Source: Clostridia bacterium (lineage in GTDB: Bacteria; Bacillota; Clostridia; Christensenellales; Aristaeellaceae). From it: 64,000 bases of DNA. Made by a program: the position numbers and the translations under genes. The notes under the pieces are model-generated. The model made no database searches. It was not told the origin of the DNA and saw only the letters and a program-made list of their open reading frames with translations. Location of the stretch: NCBI GenBank assembly GCA_017526525.1, contig JAFXRG010000005.1, positions 34,944 through 98,943 on the forward strand. The letters are read 5' to 3'. Positions 50,483-58,278 of the stretch are shown piece by piece (the first letter of the stretch is position 1; each line of letters begins with the position of its first letter).

Positions 50483-51032
50483 TGTTATCCGTCCTCCTCA
50501 TCATTTCCAGTTCGTTGATGCATTCATCGCACCAGTCATGCAGCATCTGCTCATACAGCTGTGCAAAGCGGATCGTCATCCGCCAGTAAACAGCCTGTTC
50601 CGGATGCGCAAGGCCCCGCCCGTATGCTTCACTGTGCTGCAGGGCATCCTTCCCGCCGTCCGGAAACGCGTTTTCCTGACGCAGTCCCCTGAAAAATGCC
50701 AGATTCTCTTCCGGCGTGCATTCGCCGAGGAAAAAGGTCTTCATCAGCAGGGGACTGCGTTCGCCGGAGGGAAGGTTATCGTCTTTCAGCCAGCGCAGCA
50801 GTTCTTCGCGGCCGGCTTCCGTGATGGAGAAGATATTCTTGTCCGGCTTCCCGGTTTGCTCCACATGGGTCTGATAAATCCATCCGAGCTTTTCCATGGT
50901 CTGAAGCTCCCGGTAGATCTGGCTGGTCTGTGCCGTCCAGAAATGGCTGAGCGAATGCCTGAATGCTTTCATGAGCTCATAGCCGGTCTTGTCATTGTAG
51001 TTGATGAGCCCCAGGATTCCGTGCCTGAGCAT
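50457..51032 (-). CDS. PadR-family transcriptional regulator
   Basis: A 191-residue regulator. The winged helix (MLRHGILGLINYNDKTGYELMKAF..., about residues 1-80) is followed by a C-terminal helical dimerisation domain of the Vir/AphA type (about 90-185). It starts at ATG 51032 with GAAAGGGGC upstream. Two operator-like inverted repeats sit on its own promoter. PadR proteins repress nearby transporter or membrane genes, here most likely itself and the CPBP protease. Confidence 0.9.
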   Translation of the reverse strand: MLRHGILGLINYNDKTGYELMKAFRHSLSHFWTAQTSQIYRELQTMEKLGWIYQTHVEQTGKPDKNIFSITEAGREELLRWLKDDNLPSGERSPLLMKTFFLGECTPEENLAFFRGLRQENAFPDGGKDALQHSEAYGRGLAHPEQAVYWRMTIRFAQLYEQMLHDWCDECINELEMMRRTDNNEAPEETV

Positions 51033-51049
51033 GAAACAGCCCCTTTCAT

Positions 51050-51094
51050 ATTCAACATGTGGCATATTATAATTCCACAAGTGGAATATGTCAA
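51050..51094 (-). promoter_or_regulatory. padR promoter with two inverted-repeat operators
   Basis: On the minus strand TTGACA (51089-51094), 17-base spacer, TATAAT (51066-51071). ATTCCACAAGTGGAAT (51072-51087) fills the spacer and a related site ATTCAACATGTGGCAT (51050-51065) lies just after the -10 box. The placement strongly suggests autorepression. Confidence 0.8.
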
Positions 51095-51585
51095 CCATGC
51101 TGCCTGAAGAATCAGAATTTTTGCCCATAAAGACAAGGATGCGGTTTGCAAATATATCAAGCATTTGTTGTCTTCGACCGAGGCTTCTCCGGTATGCTGT
51201 TATTGCAGCTGGTTACTGATTCCTGAAAGCGAGGCGGGAGAATGGCTTCCTGGATTCAGACAGGTTTACCGTGTTCGACACTTTCGTAAACGGCTCCACC
51301 AGAAAACCTTGCAGATCAAAGCCTGCAAGGTTTTTTTTGTGCTCGTTTTTCGTCTTTGCAGAACATGCAGATCCTGCATGATGACCCTTGGGATATTTCT
51401 TTATCGACTTGATCAATCCCGTAGCATGATGATGGAAACAGGATTGTCGAAAACTTACAATTCAGAAAGCATGCTTTTCTTGTCGGTGGTCCGGAAGCTG
51501 TCCACAATAAACTGATTATATTCTTGGCTTTCGATAACTTTAGGCCTCTGAAGTTCCTTTTTTCCTTCCGGCAGAATCAGTAGGG
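51095..51585. other. Intergenic region, no supported gene
   Basis: About 490 bases between padR and the SpoIIE gene. No conserved coding frame is seen. Apart from the hairpin at 51303-51338 and a short GTTTAC/GTAAAC stem around a TTCGA loop (about 51268-51295), nothing can be assigned. Confidence 0.5.
51303..51338. terminator. Rho-independent terminator without an assigned upstream gene
   Basis: AACCTTGCAG and CTGCAAGGTT arms, loop of 8, followed by T8 on the plus strand; the minus strand has a shorter T run. No plus-strand gene precedes it, so it may end a short unannotated RNA. Confidence 0.7.
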
Positions 51586-53664
51586 TCAGCCCGCCCAGCT
51601 TTTTTTCATGGTCAGAATATTCTGTCCGTCCTCATGGCGGTACAGCATTTCATCCATGCTCTTTTTCACCATATAGATACCCAGCCCGCCAATCTGCCTT
51701 TCCTCCGCGGAAAGGGTCACGTCCGGATCCGGTTTCTCCAGCGGATTATAGGGAATACCGCGGTCGATGAGCGTAATGGAGATGGTGTCCGGCTGCTCCA
51801 GCTCCGCCCGGATCGTCACGGAACCGCTTTCCGGCGCGTAAGCGTAATGCGCGACATTAACGAACATCTCCTCCAGCGCCACATCGATCTGCATCTGTGT
51901 TTTCATCGGGCATTTTCCCTGCTCCAGCAGGGAATCCACAAACCCGAGAACCTGATTCAGGTTTTCCACCCTGGCTTCCAGTGTCAGCTCCGTGCCTGTT
52001 TCCTTTCCGTGATAGCAAAAGCAGAGCATGGTCAGATCGTCAAACTGTTCCGCATCCTGTACGAACGCATTCACGCCCATGCGGACATTCTTCAGAACCT
52101 GCTCCGGCGCCGCGTCCGGTTCCCTGTTCAGCGCTTCCAGCATGCGGTCCGTTCCGAACAGTTCATTTCGTGCGTTGGTGGCTTCCGGAATACCGTCGGT
52201 ATATACAAACAGGCTGTCGCCGGGGTGAAGCTCGAATTCATGCTCCCGGAAACGTATACCCTCCATGGTGGCGACCGCGGGGCTGTGCCGGTAGACTATC
52301 AGCTCATAGCTGCCGCCGGCCCGCCGGATGGCCGGATGCTCATGACCGGCGTTTGCGGCAACCCCCTTCCCGGTGGAGAGCTCGATAATGGCCAGCCAGA
52401 CAGTGACAAACAGTTCGGCTTCGTTTCCTTCGCAGAGCTGATCATTCACATCCCGCAAAATTTCGGCAGGCCTGCCTCCCATCTGCGTGCGGTTTTTGAT
52501 CAGGGTCTTGGCGATGACCATGAACAGCGCGGCAGGCACTCCCTTTCCGCTCACGTCCGCAATCACCAGGGCGATGTGATCGTCGTCAATCAGGAAGAAA
52601 TCGTAGAAGTCTCCGCCAACTTCCCTCGCGGGATTCATGGAAGCGTACAGATCCACTTCCTTCCGTCCCGGGAAGGGCGGGAAAATCCGGGGCAGCATGT
52701 CCGCCTGAATCTGCGTGGCCACATTGAGCTCCGCCCCGATCCGTTCCTTCTCCGCGGTTACGGTGGCCAGATTGTCCATATAATCAATCAGGCGGATCTC
52801 CATTTCCCGGGTTTCCTGATAGAGCAGGCCGATTTCGTCCCTCGTGTGAATGGGAAGATTAATCACATCCCCGCTGGTGATCTTTCCCCCATGGCTGCCG
52901 AACTCTCCCACCGCTTTCGAAAGCATCGAGATCGGTTTGGTTACGGTCCGGGACATCAGATACATGACCAGCACGCTGGCTGTGAGTCCCAGGATGATGG
53001 CATAGGTCAGAAGCCGGATCAGGAAGGCGTTGCGGTCGCTCATGACCTTTGTCATATCAATGTCCACGCCCACGCAGGCGACCGCTTCCCCGGCGCTGTT
53101 CAGCACAGGCTCATACCCGGAAGAGAGCCAGCCGAAATCGGTCAGGCTGACCGTCGGTTCAATCCGCTCGTTATCGGTTTTCCTCTCAAAGCCCTCCGCG
53201 TCCGCCTCGACGAGGCCCATGATCCACAGCGGCTCATCCGGATCAAGAACGTACATGCTCTCATGCCTGTCCGCCGGCATATGCAGCATGTATATGTATT
53301 TCGCATCCTGCAGGTCACGCAGCCCGGACATGGTTTTCCGAAGGGACTGCACTTCTTCGAGCCAGCCGTTTTCCGCCAGACAGTCCTCAATCATCTGTTC
53401 GTCTTCCGCCTCTTCGGCCCGGTTTCGGATTTCCTGATATTCCGGCGTGCTGAGGAAGTCTCTCAGGGCTCCGATCCGGTCTCCGTTCAGCAGGGAAGAC
53501 ACCGTGGCGGCTGTTTCTACGGTTTCCACCCGATAAAACTCATCCACCTGAGACGTGTTCGCCCAGTACGCAATGGCAATCAGACCCCCGGCGATTGCCA
53601 GCACCAGAAACAGGAGAAGGCCATTCACCCGATGGGAGACAGACTGTCTTCTTTTTTGTTTCAT
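51586..53664 (-). CDS. Membrane sensor with HAMP, SpoIIE (PP2C) phosphatase and RsbW-like ATPase domains
   Basis: A 692-residue protein: membrane helix (about residues 15-35), extracellular sensor to about 220, second helix, HAMP (RTVTKPISMLSKAVGEF), SpoIIE-type phosphatase (about 335-545, with GGDFYDFFLIDDDHIALVIADVSGKG, shown for pattern only, YTDGIPEATNARNELFG and FDDLTML) and a C-terminal RsbW-like HATPase (about 565-692) with intact N-box EEMFVNVAHYAY and GGLGIYMVKK. It should dephosphorylate an anti-sigma antagonist of the STAS type in response to an outside signal. It is the last gene of a four-gene operon. No STAS protein is in the window. Confidence 0.92.
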   Translation of the reverse strand: MKQKRRQSVSHRVNGLLLFLVLAIAGGLIAIAYWANTSQVDEFYRVETVETAATVSSLLNGDRIGALRDFLSTPEYQEIRNRAEEAEDEQMIEDCLAENGWLEEVQSLRKTMSGLRDLQDAKYIYMLHMPADRHESMYVLDPDEPLWIMGLVEADAEGFERKTDNERIEPTVSLTDFGWLSSGYEPVLNSAGEAVACVGVDIDMTKVMSDRNAFLIRLLTYAIILGLTASVLVMYLMSRTVTKPISMLSKAVGEFGSHGGKITSGDVINLPIHTRDEIGLLYQETREMEIRLIDYMDNLATVTAEKERIGAELNVATQIQADMLPRIFPPFPGRKEVDLYASMNPAREVGGDFYDFFLIDDDHIALVIADVSGKGVPAALFMVIAKTLIKNRTQMGGRPAEILRDVNDQLCEGNEAELFVTVWLAIIELSTGKGVAANAGHEHPAIRRAGGSYELIVYRHSPAVATMEGIRFREHEFELHPGDSLFVYTDGIPEATNARNELFGTDRMLEALNREPDAAPEQVLKNVRMGVNAFVQDAEQFDDLTMLCFCYHGKETGTELTLEARVENLNQVLGFVDSLLEQGKCPMKTQMQIDVALEEMFVNVAHYAYAPESGSVTIRAELEQPDTISITLIDRGIPYNPLEKPDPDVTLSAEERQIGGLGIYMVKKSMDEMLYRHEDGQNILTMKKSWAG

Positions 53665-53685
53665 GGTTTTCTGCTCCTCTCAGTC

Positions 53686-55482
53686 CTATTCGTAAACCAC
53701 GGTCATGGTGTTGAAACCCTGATAGTGCCGGTAATCGATGAATTTGCTCTGGCGGCGCACCATCATGACGCCGATGGAATCCATGATCGATGCCTCCATG
53801 TCCTTCCGGGCCTTCTCCATCCGCAGGTCCAGCGGATTGAAGAAAGGCGCGCTGTCCCGGATATGCAGCACATACTGCGGGCCGGGTTCAATCACCAGCA
53901 CAATCTGAATATACTCGTCCTTCCTGCCGGTAAAAGCCTTCTGCATCGTGACCGCGCACAGTTCCTCCACGCCCAGCTGAATCTGCGCGGCCTTGCCCGG
54001 CGGAATGCGGTTCTCATCGCAGAATTCCTCCACCTGCGCCAGCGCGGTCGCGAGTTCGCGGTTGTTGTTCGTCATCACGATCCGGCAGGCCCGTACGTTT
54101 TTGAAGGCGTCCTTCATTTTCCGCGTCCACAGAAACAGCTGGAAAATCAGAAGCGACAGCGCGGCGGTCAGCGGGAACACCCACCAGATCCTGGCCGGAT
54201 CCAGGAGTCCGAAGAAAAGTGTGAAGGGGATCAGGCAGACCGCCTCCCGGAGCGCGGTGGCGATGAAGGTATACCATGTTTCCCCCCGGGCCTGACAATA
54301 CCGCAGAAGAATCGACAGGATGCCTGTCAGCGGAGCGGATATCAGAAAGATGCGTATCGCCGGAACCGCCACGGCCAGCTGGGTCTCCTCCCGGAAGCCG
54401 AAAAACAGCGCCGCGGGTCTCGCCAGAATCGCCAGCACGGCAGCCACCAGCGTTCCAAGCGCAATTCCGAGCTGCAGGCTCATCTTTTCGACCATGTGCA
54501 GGCTTTCCTGGTCCCTCTCCGCCGAAAACGTGGCGACCGCGGGCTGCATGGCGTCCCCGATGGCGGAATAGACGGGCATGGCAAGATAGCTGATATTCAG
54601 AATCAGATCATATACAGCCACATACAGCGTTCCGGGAATCAGCTCCCTGGCTCCCGCCCACATCAGCAGATGGTTCATCAGCAGCTGGGAGCAGAACTGG
54701 AACACATAGCCGATGGATGAGGCAAACCCCGTCCGGAAGGAAATCCGGAAATACCTTCTTGTCTCCTGCGGGCGGTCGTCTTTCACGCCGAAAATGACGC
54801 GGAAATGGAGGGTGCCTTTTGCGCTGAAGAAATGAACGGTCAGAATACCCAGGCTGACCGCCTGGGCCGTGATGGTCGCCAGGGCCGCCCCCCGTACGCC
54901 CCATCCCGCGACCAGAACAAACAGGATATTCAGCACGACGTCCAGAATGCCTCCGGCCGTCATCGCCTGAGCCGCGCGCCGGGGGTCGTCGTCGTTCTGA
55001 ACAAAGTAATACAGCATATAGCTGAAAAGCAGAATCGGGCTGGCTGTCAGCAGCGGACGCGCGTACTGCCTGCACATCGTCCAAAGCTCCGGATCCTCCT
55101 CGCTGGCCGCCAGAAGCCTGAGCAGGAAGTCAGGAAAAAGATTTCCTGCCAGGATCAGGAAAAGAGAAATCCCCCCCGTCCAGAAAGCAATCTTCCGGAA
55201 AAGCGCCGGCGTCAGCAGCTCCTTCCGCCTGGCGCACAGCCGTGCGTGCACGATGGAGCCCCCAATGCCGAAGCTCAGGGCGATCACGTTATAAAACAGG
55301 TATATGGGCGTCACGATTCCGATGGCCGCGAGCGCCTTTTCTCCCAGCCGCTGCCCCACCGTCACTGCGTCCGCGATATTGGACAGCGACAGCGCCGCCG
55401 AGGAAATCAGGGTGGGGATCAGCACCTGCAACAGCATATTGCGGGGGATGACCCATTTCTCGCTGGTTTTTTTCCAGGTCAT
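53686..55482 (-). CDS. MATE transporter fused to an RsbW-like HATPase domain
   Basis: A 598-residue protein. Residues about 15-455 form a MATE antiporter (12 helices; LSNIADAVTVGQRLGEKALAAIG, RTGFASSIGYVFQFCSQLL given as patterns). Residues about 465-598 resemble the anti-sigma ATPase RsbW/SpoIIAB. The N-box is altered to GVEELCAVTMQKAF, with Asn and His replaced, and the glycine boxes are weak (RDSAPFFNP, SIGVMMV), so ATP hydrolysis is doubtful. It overlaps the DUF2156 gene by four bases and precedes the SpoIIE phosphatase by 21 bases. The ATPase-like part may bind the same partner as the phosphatase protein; this is inferred. Confidence 0.88.
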   Translation of the reverse strand: MTWKKTSEKWVIPRNMLLQVLIPTLISSAALSLSNIADAVTVGQRLGEKALAAIGIVTPIYLFYNVIALSFGIGGSIVHARLCARRKELLTPALFRKIAFWTGGISLFLILAGNLFPDFLLRLLAASEEDPELWTMCRQYARPLLTASPILLFSYMLYYFVQNDDDPRRAAQAMTAGGILDVVLNILFVLVAGWGVRGAALATITAQAVSLGILTVHFFSAKGTLHFRVIFGVKDDRPQETRRYFRISFRTGFASSIGYVFQFCSQLLMNHLLMWAGARELIPGTLYVAVYDLILNISYLAMPVYSAIGDAMQPAVATFSAERDQESLHMVEKMSLQLGIALGTLVAAVLAILARPAALFFGFREETQLAVAVPAIRIFLISAPLTGILSILLRYCQARGETWYTFIATALREAVCLIPFTLFFGLLDPARIWWVFPLTAALSLLIFQLFLWTRKMKDAFKNVRACRIVMTNNNRELATALAQVEEFCDENRIPPGKAAQIQLGVEELCAVTMQKAFTGRKDEYIQIVLVIEPGPQYVLHIRDSAPFFNPLDLRMEKARKDMEASIMDSIGVMMVRRQSKFIDYRHYQGFNTMTVVYE

Positions 55483-56330
55483 TTCAGCACCTCATATACT
55501 TTCAGCAGATCAACAGGAGAAAGCAGCGTCTTTTCCCTCCGCAGACCGTCCAGCCCCAGATCCTCCTCGATATCGATCAGCGGATACTGAGGCAGCAGGA
55601 CTTTGGCAAATTCATGAATACAGACGGCGATCACATCCGGGGAGATCAGCTCCTCCCGCCGGAACATGGTCAGGGTAAAGATTTTCGGATCGCGTTCATA
55701 GCCAAGAAAAAACGCTGCAGGTCCTTCCTCGGTCTCTACCAGCACGCCCCGGAAGCCCAGTTCGCGCAGATGGCTCAGTTCAAAGGAAAGCACCAGCTCG
55801 TCTCCCGGCCCGACAGGTGCGGACGGCAGCGCGGCGTCCGCCGCGATTTTCCGAAGGCGGGGCTCATCCTCGAAGGAGATTTCCCTGACCGTGTATGGGC
55901 TGATTTTGCTGAAATGCCTGCACTTGTATCGGAAGCTGTGGGTCACGGGGAACCCCGGACTCAGAGCCAGCGCGGGGGTGGAAAGGATATACTCGCTCAG
56001 ATCCGCCCGGTACAGATGTTTCCATCCTCTCTTCTCCAGCGCCTCCGCCTGCGTCTCCGTCGCGTACACAAAACGGGCAGGATGCTCCGTCCGGGCCGTT
56101 TCTTCCATAAACGCCGCGCATTTGTCCTCCCGGCCGCATGGCATATAATATGCCTTATCATGCTGGCTTCGGATGACATAAAAGTCTTCATCCCCGCCAA
56201 TCGTCATCCCGTAGGTCTCCGCCCAGGTCAGCAGAGACGGAAAGGTCAGTGCGGAAAAAGGTTGAACATCGGCATTTCTGCATTTTTCAATCCAGGCCCG
56301 GTCCGACAGCTCCAAAGGACGAAACAGCAT
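55479..56330 (-). CDS. DUF2156 / phosphatidylglycerol lysyltransferase C-terminal-like acyltransferase
   Basis: A 283-residue protein starting LFRPLELSDRAWIEKCRNADVQPFSALTF, the usual beginning of DUF2156 proteins (positions about 2-30). It has a two-lobed GNAT-like fold with FSKISPYTVREI and ELREL-type strands, and ends in LDGLRREKTLLSPVDLLKVY, a typical family ending. Related domains transfer amino acids or acyl groups to lipids using aminoacyl-tRNA, but soluble stand-alone forms have no fixed role. It is coupled (ATGA) to the MATE-HATPase gene. Confidence 0.82.
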   Translation of the reverse strand: MLFRPLELSDRAWIEKCRNADVQPFSALTFPSLLTWAETYGMTIGGDEDFYVIRSQHDKAYYMPCGREDKCAAFMEETARTEHPARFVYATETQAEALEKRGWKHLYRADLSEYILSTPALALSPGFPVTHSFRYKCRHFSKISPYTVREISFEDEPRLRKIAADAALPSAPVGPGDELVLSFELSHLRELGFRGVLVETEEGPAAFFLGYERDPKIFTLTMFRREELISPDVIAVCIHEFAKVLLPQYPLIDIEEDLGLDGLRREKTLLSPVDLLKVYEVLK

Positions 56331-56374
56331 ATTCTGCTTCTCACTCTCTAAATCATTTTTTCATTTCCGTCGGT

Positions 56375-57202
56375 TTATTCCAGCGAAAAAGGAAACCAGA
56401 AATCCTGGGGGATAATCTGATCCGCCGCCCGGAAGCTCCCGAGGGAAAACACTCTTTCCTCTCCCGGACCGTCCTGAAACAGCGGCGTGCGAACCAGGTA
56501 AACCGATGCGGGAATTCTTTCCGTCATCGGGATCAGCGCCTCTTTCCAGTCTTCACCGCAGGCAAGCAGCTCGCTGACAACACAGCGCCCGTCCTGAGCG
56601 TAAGCCGCCATCAGCGCCCGGCCGGCCCGCCAGTAGGATGTGCCGTACGTTTCTGACAGTTCATACCATGTCTGCGGATAAACAGAATGAGGAAGCCCTG
56701 TAAGCGCCGTCTCCCGCAGCTTCGCGTAGGCCGCCGCGGTCAGACGCGCCGCCTCCAGCGGTGAAGAATCCGGAAGGCTTTCCTTTGTAACCCTGGCCTC
56801 CCGCAGCCTGCTCAGCGGCCTGAAACGGCGTTCCCGCAAATAAACCGGTATCAGGGACGGCTCTGACGGCACCAGCGTCGCGCTGTCCGAAACCGACAGC
56901 GCCTGATCCAGCGCCGCGCTTTGAAGCTTCAGGCCAATCCGGCATCCGCGGTATTCCGGCAGGGTGGAAAGCGCGTACAGATAACTGGTTGAAACCGGCG
57001 TCTTCCCATCCGGCAGGTGATATACACCGGAAACGATGTATTCCGCCGATACGGGCTTCCCTTCCGTCTCCGCGACCAGGCAGCCGTCCTCCCGTAGAAA
57101 GAGCCTGTAAAAGGCGTCAATGTCTTCCTCCGGATCGTGAAATCCCGCCTTCCAGATCTCCCGAAGCGCGGGAAGATCTTCCGGCTTCCAGGGGCGAATC
57201 AC
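56375..57202 (-). CDS. GNAT-family N-acetyltransferase
   Basis: About 275 residues. The GNAT core shows IRPWKPEDLPALREIW at the N-terminus and the acetyl-CoA loop in LSTLPEYRGCRIGLKLQSAAL (cited by residues about 95-115). The C-terminal half is a second, less conserved lobe. The start is probably GTG 57202 with AAGGAAA upstream; a TTG 12 bases earlier is possible. It is the first gene of the operon ending in the SpoIIE phosphatase. Substrate unknown. Confidence 0.83.
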   Translation of the reverse strand: MIRPWKPEDLPALREIWKAGFHDPEEDIDAFYRLFLREDGCLVAETEGKPVSAEYIVSGVYHLPDGKTPVSTSYLYALSTLPEYRGCRIGLKLQSAALDQALSVSDSATLVPSEPSLIPVYLRERRFRPLSRLREARVTKESLPDSSPLEAARLTAAAYAKLRETALTGLPHSVYPQTWYELSETYGTSYWRAGRALMAAYAQDGRCVVSELLACGEDWKEALIPMTERIPASVYLVRTPLFQDGPGEERVFSLGSFRAADQIIPQDFWFPFSLE

Positions 57203-57331
57203 CGTTTCCTTCAATGCTTTTCATTCCTTTCAGGGATATTCTCCAGGCCGCTGGCGGCCAAAGCACTTCAGGGCGACGAAAGCCCCGGAACCCACTTCCC
57301 CGAGGGACAAATCAATCTTCACCATTTTATG

Positions 57332-57360
57332 ATTATACCAAACCCCTTCACAAATTGCAA
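57332..57360 (-). promoter_or_regulatory. Promoter of the acetyltransferase-DUF2156-MATE-SpoIIE operon
   Basis: On the minus strand TTGCAA (57355-57360), 17-base spacer, perfect TATAAT (57332-57337). It leaves a 5' leader of about 120 bases. Confidence 0.75.
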
Positions 57361-57378
57361 AAAAGTTGAATCGTCGAT

Positions 57379-57460
57379 CCGTATCCATTTTTCCGGGGCT
57401 CAGAGCTTCTCCGGGCTGCCGGTATTTGCTGTTCCGTATCCATTTTTCCGGGGCTCAGAG
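57379..57460. repeat. Direct repeat of 27 bases, two copies
   Basis: CCGTATCCATTTTTCCGGGG followed by CTCAGAG is present at 57379-57405 and 57434-57460, followed in both copies by a similar CTCCGGGCT stretch. The copies start 55 bases apart, between the acetyltransferase promoter and the tRNA promoter. No function is evident. Confidence 0.85.
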
Positions 57461-57520
57461 TTCCTCCGGGCTTCTCAGGGCAGCCGGAACTGAAACGTGA
57501 CAAATCAGTTCAAAAAGCGC

Positions 57521-57549
57521 TTGCCTTTTTATCCTTCCTGTGCTATATT
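57521..57549 (+). promoter_or_regulatory. Promoter of the hairpin-tRNA-Ala transcription unit
   Basis: TTGCCT (57521-57526), 17-base spacer, TATATT (57544-57549), closely similar to the promoter at 47805-47833 including part of the spacer. Confidence 0.75.
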
Positions 57550-57574
57550 TCCTTCCTTTCCGGTCGGAGCGCCT

Positions 57575-57622
57575 GGGGCATTAGCACAGTTGGTAGGACG
57601 AAGGTCCTCTACTGTAGCCCCA
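57575..57622 (+). ncRNA. tRNA-Ala-derived hairpin RNA, unit 1
   Basis: A 48-base unit whose first 21 bases equal the 5' part of tRNA-Ala. It then diverges and can fold into a rod: GGGGC/GCCCC, a bulge ATTAGC, ACAGT/ACTGT, an internal loop and GGAC-GAAG-GTCC. It ends in GCCCCA, like an acceptor end. It lacks anticodon and T arms, so it is not a tRNA. Function unknown. Confidence 0.55.
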
Positions 57623-57635
57623 TGGAACTGAACTA

Positions 57636-57683
57636 GGGGCATTAGCACAGTTGGTAGGACACGGGTCCGAGACTGTAGCCCCA
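57636..57683 (+). ncRNA. tRNA-Ala-derived hairpin RNA, unit 2
   Basis: A second 48-base unit, 61 bases after the first. It is identical except in the tetraloop (ACGG instead of GAAG) and the three bases after the inner stem (GAG instead of TCT). All three helices are kept, and differences fall only in unpaired positions, which argues for a selected RNA fold. Confidence 0.55.
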
Positions 57684-57693
57684 TCAGTCGAGA

Positions 57694-57736
57694 GGTCACG
57701 AAGGCCGACCATAGTGACCATGCAATATCTGGTCGG
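57694..57736 (+). other. Interleaved stems, possible H-type pseudoknot
   Basis: GGTCAC (57694-57699) pairs with GTGACC (57714-57719), while CCGACCA (57705-57711) pairs with TGGTCGG (57730-57736). The arms interleave as in an H-type pseudoknot or two alternative folds. It lies between hairpin unit 2 and tRNA-Ala on the same expected transcript. Confidence 0.45.
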
Positions 57737-57750
57737 ATATTTTACCAAAT

Positions 57751-57823
57751 GGGGCATTAGCACAGATGGTAGCGCGCGACATTCGCATTGTCGAGGTCAG
57801 GGGTTCGACTCCCCTATGCTCCA
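57751..57823 (+). tRNA. tRNA-Ala (anticodon CGC), second copy
   Basis: Identical to the tRNA at 47922-47994 except for one D-loop base (AGATGG instead of AGTTGG). It keeps G3-U70, the CGC anticodon and the T arm. CCA is not encoded. Confidence 0.95.
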
Positions 57824-57828
57824 CTCAA

Positions 57829-57865
57829 AGCCTTGAGATTAAACGATCTCAAGGCTCTTTCTTTG
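57829..57865 (+). terminator. Terminator of the second tRNA-Ala unit
   Basis: AGCCTTGAGAT (57829-57839) pairs perfectly with 57846-57856 and is followed by CTTTCTTTG. Confidence 0.85.
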
Positions 57866-58278
57866 TTTTCTCTCGAGAATTATAGTATGCAAATCCTGCA
57901 CAAAGCAGTTTTTCCGGACACCGGACTGCTTCATGTGGTCAGACATCTTTTCTGAAAAAAATTTTGAAGAACATAAAGCGTCAATAATACTGATCGTAGC
58001 ACAAGGTAATAAAACCTGAAAAGCGCGCAAATACTTAGGCTTATGTGTATTTGGGTGGTTGAACAGCATTTGCTACCTGATCGTATACAGTCGAAGAATG
58101 CAGGAATAATCTCCGAGAGCCAGCGTCTATATGCGAGAATATTCAATGTCCAAAGGGAATTCCTTATATTGGAAAACAAAAAACCCTATCGTATACCAGA
58201 TAGTCGTCAAAAGCACCGTACTATTAATACAGGAAAGAAGTTTTCCAAATAATCATTTTTTATGTGGAGGGAAAAAAC
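57866..58278. other. AT-rich intergenic region, no supported gene
   Basis: About 410 bases, distinctly richer in A and T than the surroundings. No recognisable protein is encoded. A weak promoter candidate for the next gene is TTGGAA (58169-58174), 17-base spacer, TATACC (58192-58197). Confidence 0.5.

Noticed and set aside
51255-51302. tRNA-like 3' end with TTCGA and CTCCACCA
   Set aside because: No matching 5' acceptor arm, anticodon arm or D arm could be found.
47995-57750. Classical integrative island with tRNA att sites
   Set aside because: No integrase, excisionase or conjugation gene is present, and both tRNA genes are complete with their own promoters and terminators.
57575-57823. 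tmRNA or split tRNA
   Set aside because: The hairpin units end in GCCCCA like tmRNA, but there is no tag reading frame, the length is wrong, and the units have neither anticodon nor T arm.
57839-58069. Minus-strand open frame of 76 codons after the second tRNA-Ala
   Set aside because: It has no recognisable motif and no good ribosome site, and it begins inside the tRNA terminator region when read from its 3' end.
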